This document shows positions 53,175-61,090 of a DNA stretch of 64,000 nucleotides, one piece after another. Position 1 is the first letter of the stretch. The number at the start of each line of letters is the position of its first letter. The notes under the pieces were generated by a model that ran no database searches, was not told the origin of the DNA, and worked only from the letters and a program-made list of their open reading frames with translations. A program made the position numbers and the translations under genes. The DNA comes from Streptomyces ochraceiscleroticus (GTDB lineage: Bacteria; Actinomycetota; Actinomycetes; Streptomycetales; Streptomycetaceae), in assembly GCF_000720485.1 (NCBI RefSeq), contig NZ_JOAX01000022.1:62001-126000 (forward strand), read 5' to 3'.

Positions 53175-54177
53175 GGAGTGCGCCTCCCCTGGCCCCCTCA
53201 GCTCCCTTGGCGTCCGCTTCGTACACCTCGCACGACTCGTACGAGGCGACGAAGTCGTTGATGTGGTCCGCGACGAGTCTCATCCCCGCCTCCTGGCCGG
53301 GCAGGAGCTTCGCCATCTGGAAGTACGCGTGCATCTGGCCCTTGGCCTCTGCCAGCGTGACCGTCACCCCGGCGGCCTCCAGGGCCTTCGCGTAGGCGAC
53401 GCCTTCGTCGTGCAACGGGTCGTACTCGGCCACGTAGACCAGGGCCGGGGGCAGTCCCGCGTGACTGTCGGCGCGTAGCGGGGACGCGTCAGGGTGCTTG
53501 CGCGCCTCCTCGTCCGCGAGGTAGTGGCCCCAGAACCAGATCATGGTGTCCCGGCTGAGCAGCAGTTGGTTCTCGGGCGCGAGGCAGGAGGGGGTGTGGA
53601 GATCGCAGTCGGTGACGGGGTAGATCAGGACCTGGTAGTCGATCCTCGGGCCCGCCTTGTCGCGTGCCCACAGCGCCATGACTGCGCTGATGTTGCCGCC
53701 GGCGCTGTCGCCCGCGACGATCAGCGGGACACCTTCGGGCGCCAGCTCTGCGGCATGCTCGGCCACCCAGCACAGACCGGCGTAGCTGTCTTCGATCGCG
53801 GTCGGGAAGGGGTGCTCGGGGGCCTTGCGGTAATTGACCAGCACGACGGTCGACTGCGTTGTGTTCGCCAGCTCCCGGCCCAGGTGGTCGTACTGCAGGT
53901 CGATGTCACCGAGCACCCAGCCCCCGCCGTGGAAGTACACGATGATGGCCTTCGGCGCGTCCTTGCCCGCGGGCTTGAGTATCCGGGCCCTGAACTGCCC
54001 TCCCTCGCCGTCGAGTTTGAGGTTACGGACCGATCCGACCTCCGGGCCCGGGCCGCTCAGGCCGGCGAGGATCGGCCCGCTCATCCGGGCGATGGCCGGT
54101 GTCGACTCGTGGATCGCCGGGCCCTCGGCCTCGGCCAACTGGGCGAGCAGAGCCTGGGATGCGGGGTCTAGGGGCAT
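53167..54177 (-). CDS. Alpha/beta hydrolase, HSL-type esterase
   Basis: A 336-residue hormone-sensitive-lipase-family esterase. Oxyanion motif IVYFHGGGWVLGDID, nucleophile elbow IVAGDSAGGNISAVMA (Ser), acid in YVAEYDPLHDEG and His in GQMHAYFQMAKLLPG. The ATG at 54177 is preceded by GGAGAGAAGG. First gene of the leftward esterase-BVMO operon; it would hydrolyse the ester or lactone formed by the monooxygenase. The C-terminus (YESCEVYEADAKGA) is somewhat extended and overlaps the BVMO start. Confidence 0.94.
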   Translation of the reverse strand: MPLDPASQALLAQLAEAEGPAIHESTPAIARMSGPILAGLSGPGPEVGSVRNLKLDGEGGQFRARILKPAGKDAPKAIIVYFHGGGWVLGDIDLQYDHLGRELANTTQSTVVLVNYRKAPEHPFPTAIEDSYAGLCWVAEHAAELAPEGVPLIVAGDSAGGNISAVMALWARDKAGPRIDYQVLIYPVTDCDLHTPSCLAPENQLLLSRDTMIWFWGHYLADEEARKHPDASPLRADSHAGLPPALVYVAEYDPLHDEGVAYAKALEAAGVTVTLAEAKGQMHAYFQMAKLLPGQEAGMRLVADHINDFVASYESCEVYEADAKGAEGARGGALHV

Positions 54178-54191
54178 GCCGCCTTCTCTCC

Positions 54192-54235
54192 TGTGATGCC
54201 GGTTACGGTCCTGTGTGATGCCGGTTACGGTCCTG
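54192..54235. repeat. Perfect 22-bp tandem duplication between the esterase and AraC genes
   Basis: Two identical 22-bp units, each starting TGTGATGCCGGTTACGG, directly adjacent, in the 184-bp divergent control region. The unit length is two helical turns, so two proteins would bind on the same DNA face, the arrangement expected for AraC-type direct half-sites. Confidence 0.95.
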
Positions 54236-54325
54236 GTGGTCCACGGTAAGGACGGGTTCCGCTCGGCGGCAGAGCACGGGAGGCCACAACTCGGCCGTTC
54301 CGGCCACCGAACCGGTACGGGCCGA

Positions 54326-54354
54326 TTGACGCCGGATCCCCCGTTGGCGAGACT
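54326..54354 (+). promoter_or_regulatory. Promoter of the AraC regulator (leaderless)
   Basis: TTGACG (54326-54331), 17-bp spacer, GAGACT (54349-54354), then seven bases to the ATG at 54362. The predicted start of transcription falls on the start codon and no ribosome site lies between. Confidence 0.45.
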
Positions 54355-54361
54355 GACCAAA

Positions 54362-55465
54362 ATGACCGAGAGATCCGCGGCTCACGCGTCATCCCAGGCG
54401 ACGTCCCGGGTCATCGCGACCATGAGGGACCCGTGGGATCACCCGCGGACCATGGTCGGCGTCGCGATCCTGTGTGAGTGGGCCGCTCGGCAAGGAGTCG
54501 ACGTCGGCGCCCTGCTGCGGGGGTCCCGCATCACCCCGCGGAGCCTGGCCGACCCCGACGAACTACTGGAGGCACAGCAGGAGATCGCGGTGATCCGCAA
54601 CCTCCTCGACGCCTTCGACAACCGACCGGGACTGGGCATCGAGCTCGGACGGCTCTACCACCTCACCGCGTACGGCTACTTCGGCTATCTGCTCGCGGCG
54701 TGCTCGTCGGTGCGGGAGACGATCCGGTACGGCCTGCGGTACACGCTGCTCACCTTCGCCTTTTCGACGATGACGGCCCAGATCAGGGAGCCGGGACAGT
54801 ACGTCCTCGGGATGGAGTCCGACGACGTACCCGAGGACATCCGGCGCTTCGTCGTCGAGCGGGACGTCGCCGCCACCGTCCAGATCCAACGCGAAGTCTT
54901 CCCGGGGCCGAACGGGGTCCCCCTGCGCGAGGTCAGGCTGCCGTTCGAGATCGACGAGACCCGGCGGCCACCGGTTTATCGCGACCATTTCCAGGTGCCG
55001 GTGCGCTTCGGGCACCCCCGTGCCGAGCTTGTCTTCGATGCCCGGTACCTCGATCAAGTGCCGCCGATGGCGAACACCCACACCGCGTTGGTCATGATCG
55101 AGCAGTGTGAGCGGATCCGGACCGAGCGGCTGCACTGCACCGGCGTCTCGGCCCAGGTCCGCGCCCACCTGCTCGACCGGGGCTCGCTCGACATCAGCCT
55201 CGAGGACGTCGCCGAGCGGTTGCACTACGCCCCGCGGACCCTGCGACGACGCCTGGCCAACGAGGGGACGACCTTCCGGGCGATCCTCGACGAGGTACGG
55301 CGTGGCGTCGCCGAGAGCCTGCTGCGCGACCCCTCTGTCCCGCGGTACGAGATCGCCCAGCTCCTCGGCTACCAGGACTGGTCGAGCTTCCTCCGCGCAC
55401 GGAGCCGGTGGCAGGGGGGGACGGGCACCCGGGACCCGGCGTCGCCGGCAACTACTTCCGAGTGA
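54362..55465 (+). CDS. AraC-family regulator (OruR/ArgR-like)
   Basis: A 367-residue regulator with an N-terminal arabinose-type ligand region (LLDAFDNRPGLGIELGRLYH, LTAYGYFGYLLAACSSVRET) and a C-terminal double HTH (SLEDVAERLHYAPRTLRRRL, then RYEIAQLLGYQDWSSFLRA). It is divergent from the esterase-BVMO operon with the 22-bp tandem repeat between them; it is the obvious binder, probably an activator responding to a ketone or steroid-like substrate. The ATG at 54362 fits both the family and the promoter position. Confidence 0.92.
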   Translation: MTERSAAHASSQATSRVIATMRDPWDHPRTMVGVAILCEWAARQGVDVGALLRGSRITPRSLADPDELLEAQQEIAVIRNLLDAFDNRPGLGIELGRLYHLTAYGYFGYLLAACSSVRETIRYGLRYTLLTFAFSTMTAQIREPGQYVLGMESDDVPEDIRRFVVERDVAATVQIQREVFPGPNGVPLREVRLPFEIDETRRPPVYRDHFQVPVRFGHPRAELVFDARYLDQVPPMANTHTALVMIEQCERIRTERLHCTGVSAQVRAHLLDRGSLDISLEDVAERLHYAPRTLRRRLANEGTTFRAILDEVRRGVAESLLRDPSVPRYEIAQLLGYQDWSSFLRARSRWQGGTGTRDPASPATTSE

Positions 55466-55565
55466 CGGCGAACACTCTCCGAGACCATTACCAACTCTTC
55501 ACTCATCCTTCACATTGCGTATAAGCTCCTGTCGCTCCGTCAGACCGTGAACATGGGGGAATCCC

Positions 55566-56072
55566 TTGCGCAAGAGCCCTGTCATAGCCACCGCCACGGC
55601 CACTGCCCTCGCCGCCGGCGCGCTGGCCGTGCTCGCCGCCGCCCCGGCCCAGGCCGCCGAGTACCACTCGGCACTGAAGATCCGTGGAGTCCAGTACGAC
55701 GCCCCCGGACGGGACTCCAACAGCTGCTCCTACGGCAACACCGACGAGGAGTATCTGACGATCAAGAACTACTCGGCCTCGGCGACCATCAACCTCAAGG
55801 GCTATGTCGTCAAGGACGCGGCCGGCAACCGCTTCAAGTTCAGTGCCAGCCATTACCTTCAGCCCGGCGACTACGTGAAGCTGCGCGGCGGCTACGGCAC
55901 CGACTCCGACTCGCGCAACGTGGTCTACCGCGACAACTGCAACTTCATGTGGAACAACGACCGCGACACGATCTACCTGTACAAGCCCTCCGGCAGCCGC
56001 TCGGACGTCCACTCCTACACCAAGAGCGGATCCGACTCCGACCGCAACGGCTACATCCGCTTCCACAGCTGA
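55566..56072 (+). CDS. Secreted lamin-tail-domain protein
   Basis: A 168-residue exported protein. Residues 1-30 are a Sec signal peptide with a long alanine-rich core and cleavage after AQA (APAQA-AEYHS). The mature part matches a lamin-tail/LTD beta-sandwich, with VQYDAPGRDS, EEYLTIKNYSASATINLKGY, and YLQPGDYVKLRGGYG. Two Cys (about 53 and 125) could pair. LTD proteins are often found at cell surface or with nucleases; no nuclease is adjacent. TTG start at 55566 with GGGGGA upstream. Confidence 0.85.
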   Translation: MRKSPVIATATATALAAGALAVLAAAPAQAAEYHSALKIRGVQYDAPGRDSNSCSYGNTDEEYLTIKNYSASATINLKGYVVKDAAGNRFKFSASHYLQPGDYVKLRGGYGTDSDSRNVVYRDNCNFMWNNDRDTIYLYKPSGSRSDVHSYTKSGSDSDRNGYIRFHS

Positions 56073-56110
56073 CCCGAGAGCTGCCCCGGAAGCTGCCGCG
56101 AACGCACGCG

Positions 56111-56137
56111 GCCCCGCCTCCCGGACGGAGGCGGGGC
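56111..56137. terminator. Bidirectional terminator hairpin
   Basis: Perfect 11-bp stem (GCCCCGCCTCC and its complement) with a five-base loop between the convergent LTD and peptidase genes. Confidence 0.88.
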
Positions 56138-56166
56138 ACACCCGGTCACGAACTCGACAAGGTGCG

Positions 56167-57501
56167 TCAGATCCGGCCGCAGGCCATGCCCAGGAGGCGG
56201 TCGAGGACCGCGGGGTCTGCTCGTACGCCGTCGTGGGCGTGGGTGTTGGTGATCCAGGGGCGGAGGCCGCGTACCAGGCCGGCGGTGGCCAGGGACTGCT
56301 CGCGGTCGACGAACATGTCGTCGTAGTAGACGGCGGCGGTGACCGGGACGTTGTTGTCGGCGAGCCGGTCCAGGTCGTACAGCGCCGGCCAGTCGGTGCG
56401 TTGGGCGAGGATGTCCGCGGTCTCGCGCAGCGGTACGAGGGCGGGGTCTTCCTCGAACTGCCAGGGGTAGATCATCTCGCCGGTGAACCGGAGCGGGCGG
56501 TGCGGGCCGTCCCGATCCTGGCCGTCCGCGTCGAACTCCGGGAATTCCTCGCGGATTCGATGGGCCGACCAGTCGGTGGGGCGGTCGCCCTGGGCGTAGA
56601 TCGGTTCGTGGAGGACGGCGTAGAGGGGGCGCGGGGCGTAGGAGACGACCGCGTCGACGCCGCGCAGGAAGGAGTCCGACAGCTCGGGGCCGCTGGCGCC
56701 GTCGACGAAGGCGGATTCCAGGAGGTAGTGCAGGGTGTCGAACCCGGATGACGTGCCGAAGGTGATGCCCATGGTCTGGAAGCGGCGGACGCTGAGGCGC
56801 TCGCCGGACGGCATCCGTACGTCGTGCGAGGCCAGGTGGGCGGCGACCGCGTCGACGAGCCGCTGGTCGCCCGGGTAGCGGTCGAAGTAGCGGTCGTTGT
56901 GGGCGAGCGTGCGGCGGTACGCGGCGCGGTACACGTCGTCCGCATGGCCGGTGAGCGGCGGCAGGCCGCCGGTGATGAGCACCCGCTCCAGACCTTCCGG
57001 CGCGAGGCTCAGGTACGTCAGCGCGCTGAAGCCGCCGAAGCTCTGTCCGAGGACCGTCCAGGGCCGGTCGCCGCGCAGTCGGCGGCGCAGCAGTTCGGCA
57101 TCGCGCACGATCGCGTCGGCACGGAAGTGTCCGAGATACTCGGCGGCCGCGGCGGCGTCCGCGTGGACGGCGAGGGTGCGGCGGTCCGCCGGGGTGGAGC
57201 GGCCCGTGCCGCGTTGGTCCATGAGCACCACGCGGTAGTCCTTGAGGGCGCGGCGCAGCCAGGCGCCGGCCGCGTTGGGCCGCTCGGCGTGGCATCCGGG
57301 GCCGCCCTGCAGCCACAGCAGAAGGGGCGGATCGCGGTGTTCGTGTTCCGCGGCGACGACCTCGCGGGCGAAAAGGGTGATCGTTGGGCCGCCGTCGGGG
57401 CGGGTGTGGTCGAGCGGTACGTCGAGGGTGTGGTCGGTGCAGACCATGCCGTTGTGCCGGTATGTGGTCGTGGGTGTTGTGGAGGACGTGGGGGGCGTCA
57501 T
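56167..57501 (-). CDS. Alpha/beta hydrolase, proline iminopeptidase-like (S33)
   Basis: A 444-residue hydrolase with the S33 hallmarks: oxyanion GGPGCHAE after LLLWLQ, MDQRGTGRS, and nucleophile elbow VLGQSFGGFSALTYL. The C-terminal His region is ITNTHAHDGVRAD. A cap domain of roughly 150 residues lies between. It would release N-terminal residues or hydrolyse small amides/esters in the cytoplasm. No signal peptide is visible. Followed on the same strand by nothing before the terminator; upstream lies a ROK kinase gene in the same direction. Confidence 0.92.
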   Translation of the reverse strand: MTPPTSSTTPTTTYRHNGMVCTDHTLDVPLDHTRPDGGPTITLFAREVVAAEHEHRDPPLLLWLQGGPGCHAERPNAAGAWLRRALKDYRVVLMDQRGTGRSTPADRRTLAVHADAAAAAEYLGHFRADAIVRDAELLRRRLRGDRPWTVLGQSFGGFSALTYLSLAPEGLERVLITGGLPPLTGHADDVYRAAYRRTLAHNDRYFDRYPGDQRLVDAVAAHLASHDVRMPSGERLSVRRFQTMGITFGTSSGFDTLHYLLESAFVDGASGPELSDSFLRGVDAVVSYAPRPLYAVLHEPIYAQGDRPTDWSAHRIREEFPEFDADGQDRDGPHRPLRFTGEMIYPWQFEEDPALVPLRETADILAQRTDWPALYDLDRLADNNVPVTAAVYYDDMFVDREQSLATAGLVRGLRPWITNTHAHDGVRADPAVLDRLLGMACGRI

Positions 57502-57595
57502 GGGCGGGCTCCAATCGTCAATGGCGGGGCTCCCATGATGCGATGACGGGGATGTGGACCCCGTCCTTCGCGATGGCCTCGCCGTCGAGGTCCGC

Positions 57596-58570
57596 TCAGA
57601 TCGTCGGCGTGCCGGCGCCGGTGCGGTCGCCGAGCGAATCCCAGGCGAGCAGACCGGCCCCCAGGCAGCCGGCCTCGTCGCCGAGAGCGGCGGGCAGTAC
57701 TTCCGGCATGACCTGGAACGTCAGCCGCTCGGCGAGCTGTTCGCGCAGAGGGTGGAACAGCAGGTCGCCGGACCGGCCGAGGCCACCGCCCACGATGACG
57801 GCCGAAGGATCGAAGAGGGTGACGCCGAGAGCGAGCGCATCGGTAAGCGCCTCCACGGCCTCCGCCCATACCTTGGCCGCGATCCGGTCTCCTTCGGTGG
57901 CCAGCCGGACCACGGTGGCGGCGTCCGCCGGGGCTCCGCCGTCCAGTCCGGCCAGCCGCCGGTACCGCTTCACGACAGCGGGTCCGCCCGCCAGCGTGCT
58001 CACACAGCCGCGCTGGCCGCAGCCGCACCGGTCGCCCCCGGGCCGCACCACCACATGCCCGAGTTCACCGGCCCGCCAGTGCCCACCGGTGAACGGCCGC
58101 CCGCCGAGCATGACCGCCGCCCCGACACCGGTACCGACGGGCACGAAGAGGAACACCTCGCGGCCGCGGCCGGCGCCGAGCCGCGCCTCGGCAACGCCGC
58201 CGGCCCGTACATCGTGGCCCAGCACGACTGGCAGGCCGGTGCGCTCGGCCAGCAGCCTCCGCAGCGGCACGTCCCGCCAGCCGAAGGAAGCCGAGAAGAC
58301 GGCGACGCCCGCCGACTCGTCGATCACACCGCAGGCCGCGACGCCGAGGGCGCGGACCGCCACACCCTGCGCCACCGCCGCGTCGACGAGGTCCGCGGCA
58401 CGGTCGAGCACCGTGCCGACGATCGCTTCCGGGGCACGCCCGGCAGCCTGTACGGGGTGGTGGGCAACGGCGCTCAGCGCTCTGCCGTCCGGGGCGACGA
58501 GGGCCGACTTGATCGCCGTACCGCCGATGTCGAGCCCGAGCACGGCGCCTTCGCCCGAGGGGCGGCTCAC
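57596..58570 (-). CDS. ROK-family sugar kinase (glucokinase-like)
   Basis: A 324-residue ROK kinase without an HTH. Motifs: LGLDIGGTAIKSALV at the N-terminus (phosphate), VPVGTGVGAAVMLGG, the zinc motif CGCGQRGC followed by VSTLAGG instead of the usual ExxxS, and VIVGGGLGRSGDLLF. It phosphorylates a hexose. The GTG at 58570 overlaps the preceding PPOX gene by four bases. It is not next to the galactoside operon, so a general glucokinase-like role is a fair inference. Confidence 0.9.
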   Translation of the reverse strand: MSRPSGEGAVLGLDIGGTAIKSALVAPDGRALSAVAHHPVQAAGRAPEAIVGTVLDRAADLVDAAVAQGVAVRALGVAACGVIDESAGVAVFSASFGWRDVPLRRLLAERTGLPVVLGHDVRAGGVAEARLGAGRGREVFLFVPVGTGVGAAVMLGGRPFTGGHWRAGELGHVVVRPGGDRCGCGQRGCVSTLAGGPAVVKRYRRLAGLDGGAPADAATVVRLATEGDRIAAKVWAEAVEALTDALALGVTLFDPSAVIVGGGLGRSGDLLFHPLREQLAERLTFQVMPEVLPAALGDEAGCLGAGLLAWDSLGDRTGAGTPTI

Positions 58571-59094
58571 GCGGTCCCGCTGAGGCGTCCGGTGCGGAAG
58601 GGAATGGTGACGCGGTGGCTGACCTCGTCCCCGTGCACGGGGTGGCCGTCGGGGTGCAGTACCGAGTACGACTCGATCCGCGCCCGGTACAGCCGGTTGG
58701 GGGCGGTGTCCCGGAACTGCGCGGGCGGCTGGTACCGCTTCGCACGGGCCGCCGGGTCCGGGTAACGGCGCGAGTAGTACACCTCGCAGCCCTCGGCCAG
58801 GGCGTCGCCGTGCAGCACCTCGGCCCGACCGCTTGCATAGAGGCCCTGGCCGCCCCCGTCGGTCGGATTGGAGTCGAATACGACGATCGAAACCACCGGA
58901 TTGTGCTCGATGTTCAGCGAATGCACGGCGTCCATTCCGGAATACCAGTAGAAAGCGTCCTGGTCGTCCCAGGCGTGCGCCAGTGGAGTCACCATCGGGA
59001 CTCCCGCGGCGGAAGCGGTGCCCAGTGTCATATAACGAGTCGTGCGAAGGATTTCGCCTGCGGTCTCGCAGAGTTCCTCGATCGAGACGGACAC
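58567..59094 (-). CDS. Pyridoxamine 5'-phosphate oxidase family protein
   Basis: A 175-residue split-barrel protein binding FMN or F420. Family features: an N-terminal helix, then YMTLGTASAAGVPMVTPLAH, NPVVSIVVFDS, GQGLYASGRAEVL and a C-terminal YSVLHPDGHPVHGDEVSHRV. Substrate unknown; many relatives in actinobacteria are F420-dependent. GTG start with GGAGG upstream. It overlaps the ROK kinase by four bases, so the pair is translationally coupled; a functional link is not obvious. Confidence 0.85.
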   Translation of the reverse strand: MSVSIEELCETAGEILRTTRYMTLGTASAAGVPMVTPLAHAWDDQDAFYWYSGMDAVHSLNIEHNPVVSIVVFDSNPTDGGGQGLYASGRAEVLHGDALAEGCEVYYSRRYPDPAARAKRYQPPAQFRDTAPNRLYRARIESYSVLHPDGHPVHGDEVSHRVTIPFRTGRLSGTA

Positions 59095-59204
59095 GGTGCC
59101 CTCCAGTCGCCCCGTTGCGGAATGACGGCTGCCCGGTCGGACGCATACGCGGAATATTCCGCGCGCTCAGTGTAAAGAGGCCCGGCAGTCACGCCCAGAG
59201 TTCT

Positions 59205-59810
59205 TCAGCCCATGTCCGGGTGAACCCAGTCGGCAAGGAGGGCCTGCGCCTGTTCGCGGGCGTGGGGGATGGGGTCGGGGAAGATGTTCAGGCCGTGGGC
59301 GACGAGTGCTCCTTCGTGAAGCAGCATGAGTGTCCGGGCCAGAATGCCGGCCTGATCGGGGGCGATGTCCTCGGCGAGGCGAGTGAACAGGTCGAGCATC
59401 CACCGCTTCTGTCCGGTGATGATCGGATAGGCCGGGTGGGACGGATCGCTGATCTCGGCATGGGCGTTGACCATGCTGCACCCCTTGGAGTTGTGGTCCA
59501 GCGCCCATGCGTGCGAGGCGTCGAAGACGGCCAGGACGCGCGCCGACGGCGCCGGGTCCGCGGTCGCCAAGTGCTGGGTGAGGAACGCCTGCCAGCGCTC
59601 GTCGCGGTCCGCGAGGTACTCCACGACGATCTGCTCCTTGGAGCCGAAACGGTCGTAGAGGGTCTTCTTGGTCACCCCGGCCTCGGCGGCGATCAGATCC
59701 ACGCCGACGGCATGGATGCCCCGCTCGTAGAACAGCCTCGCAGCGGCCTCCAGCACACGCAGCGCGGCAGGCGTCATCGTGATCCGTCGTGGCTTCTCCG
59801 TAGCACCCAT
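59205..59810 (-). CDS. TetR/AcrR-family regulator of the EamA transporter
   Basis: A 201-residue repressor: HTH region LRVLEAAARLFYERGIHAVG, then VDLIAAEAGVTKKTLYDRFG, and an all-helical ligand domain with AHAEISDPSHPAYPIITGQ. The ATG at 59810 is the likely start (a TTG six bases earlier is possible). Divergent from the EamA-family exporter with two operator-like repeats in the 72-bp gap. It probably represses both genes and is released by the transported compound. Confidence 0.93.
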   Translation of the reverse strand: MGATEKPRRITMTPAALRVLEAAARLFYERGIHAVGVDLIAAEAGVTKKTLYDRFGSKEQIVVEYLADRDERWQAFLTQHLATADPAPSARVLAVFDASHAWALDHNSKGCSMVNAHAEISDPSHPAYPIITGQKRWMLDLFTRLAEDIAPDQAGILARTLMLLHEGALVAHGLNIFPDPIPHAREQAQALLADWVHPDMG

Positions 59811-59818
59811 GCCCAAAA

Positions 59819-59868
59819 GTATACCGATCTGTATAGTGAGTGGGAGACGACTATACCGATCTGTTTAG
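59819..59868. promoter_or_regulatory. Two TetR operator-like inverted repeats
   Basis: Sites at 59819-59836 (GTATAC-CGATCT-GTATAG) and 59851-59868 (CTATAC-CGATCT-GTTTAG) share the spacer CGATCT, are each inverted repeats and are 32 bp apart, about three helical turns. They fill the gap between the divergent TetR and EamA genes. Confidence 0.8.
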
Positions 59869-59882
59869 TGGAGTGGTGGGCT

Positions 59883-60836
59883 GTGAACTTCCTGCTCTCG
59901 ATCGCCTTCGTGCTGTGCTGGAGCTCCGGGTTCATCGGGGCCAAGCTCGGTGCGGGCAGTGCTTCCGCGGTCACGATCCTGATGTGGCGGTTCCTGCCGC
60001 TGGCCGTCCTTCTGATCGCCGTCGCCGCGACCGCCGCCAGAACGTCATGGCGGGGTCTCGCGGTACGGGACGTGGCCAGGCAGGCCGTGATCGGTGTGCT
60101 GTCGCAGAGCGGCTATCTGCTCACCGTCTACTACGCGATCCAGCTCGGGGTCTCCAGCGGCACCACGGCCCTGATCGACGGCGTCCAGCCCCTGGTCGCC
60201 GGAGCGCTCGCCGGACCGTTGCTGCGCCAGTACGTCTCCCGCAAGCAGTGGCTCGGTCTGTGCCTGGGGGTGAGCGGCGTCGCCATCGTCACCACGGCCG
60301 ATGCCTCGACTGGCGCCGGTGTGGCCTGGTGGGCCTATCTCATCCCGTTCCTCGGGATGTTTTCGCTGGTCGCGGCCACGTTCCTCGAAAGCCGCTCCCG
60401 CACGCCGGTCGCGCCGACGGTGTCGATGACCGTCCACTGCGTCACCAGTACCGTCATCTTCACGGCACTTGCCGTGAGCACCGGAGCCGCGGAGCCTCCC
60501 GCCGAGCCCTCGTTCTGGGTCGCGATCGCCTGGCTCGTGGCCCTGTCCACCTTCGGCGGGTACGGACTGTACTGGCTCATCCTGAAGCGCTCCGGAGTCA
60601 CCAAGGTCAACACGCTCATGTTCCTGATGGCCCCTGTCACGGCAGTCTGGGGAGCCATCATGTTCGGTGAGGCGTTCGGCCTTCAGACCGCCCTCGGCCT
60701 GGCCGTCAGCCTTGCGGCAGTCGTCCTCGTCCACCGTGGTGACACCTCATCCGCCAGGGTGTGCGCACGGGACACGGCCGGTACCGGGGCCAGGGCCGGG
60801 GCCAGAACCTCCGGAACGGCCGAGTACGACGTGTGA
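59883..60836 (+). CDS. DMT-superfamily (EamA) transporter
   Basis: A 317-residue permease with about ten membrane helices in two EamA repeats: first repeat from FLLSIAFVLCWSSGFIGAKL, second from WWAYLIPFLGMFSLVAATFL. The QSGYLLTVYYAIQLGVSSGTT and TKVNTLMFLMAPVTAVWGAI motifs are typical. The GTG at 59883 is chosen; longer in-frame translation runs through the TetR gene antisense and is spurious. Regulated by the divergent TetR. Probably an exporter of a small metabolite or drug. Confidence 0.9.
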   Translation: MNFLLSIAFVLCWSSGFIGAKLGAGSASAVTILMWRFLPLAVLLIAVAATAARTSWRGLAVRDVARQAVIGVLSQSGYLLTVYYAIQLGVSSGTTALIDGVQPLVAGALAGPLLRQYVSRKQWLGLCLGVSGVAIVTTADASTGAGVAWWAYLIPFLGMFSLVAATFLESRSRTPVAPTVSMTVHCVTSTVIFTALAVSTGAAEPPAEPSFWVAIAWLVALSTFGGYGLYWLILKRSGVTKVNTLMFLMAPVTAVWGAIMFGEAFGLQTALGLAVSLAAVVLVHRGDTSSARVCARDTAGTGARAGARTSGTAEYDV

Positions 60837-60977
60837 TGCGTTGCGCGCGTCAGGATGTGGCCGGGCGCGGGGAGCCGGTGGGGCTGCTCGCCGAGGTCGA
60901 CCTGGACATGGCCGTCAACATCGAGCACGAGGACGCCGCGTACAGCCGGACCGAGGGGCTCGCCCTGGCCGCGAAGG

Positions 60978-61007
60978 ACCCGGGCTCCTGCGGAGGGGAG
61001 CCCGGGT
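60978..61007 (+). terminator. Terminator hairpin after the EamA gene
   Basis: Perfect 11-bp stem (ACCCGGGCTCC and its complement) around an eight-base loop, then TTCTCAT. Confidence 0.8.
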
Positions 61008-61090
61008 TCTCATAGGGCGCTGTCCGTGAAAAACATGTCAGCCATGACGGCTACGTCGGCCGTATCAGCCACGGGGCCGGCCGGCATGCC

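Noticed and set aside
54192..54235. CRISPR or integron attachment repeat
   Set aside because: Only two adjacent units with no spacer, no cas or integrase gene, and a position in a divergent promoter region; operator half-sites are simpler.
58833..59882. N-terminal extension giving a 667-residue EamA protein
   Set aside because: The first 350 codons are antisense to the TetR and PPOX genes and lack any similarity; the EamA fold starts at 59883.
60836..61015. Short open frame after the EamA gene (about 60 codons)
   Set aside because: It runs into the 60978-61007 terminator hairpin, has no family match and overlaps the end of the EamA gene; treated as non-coding.
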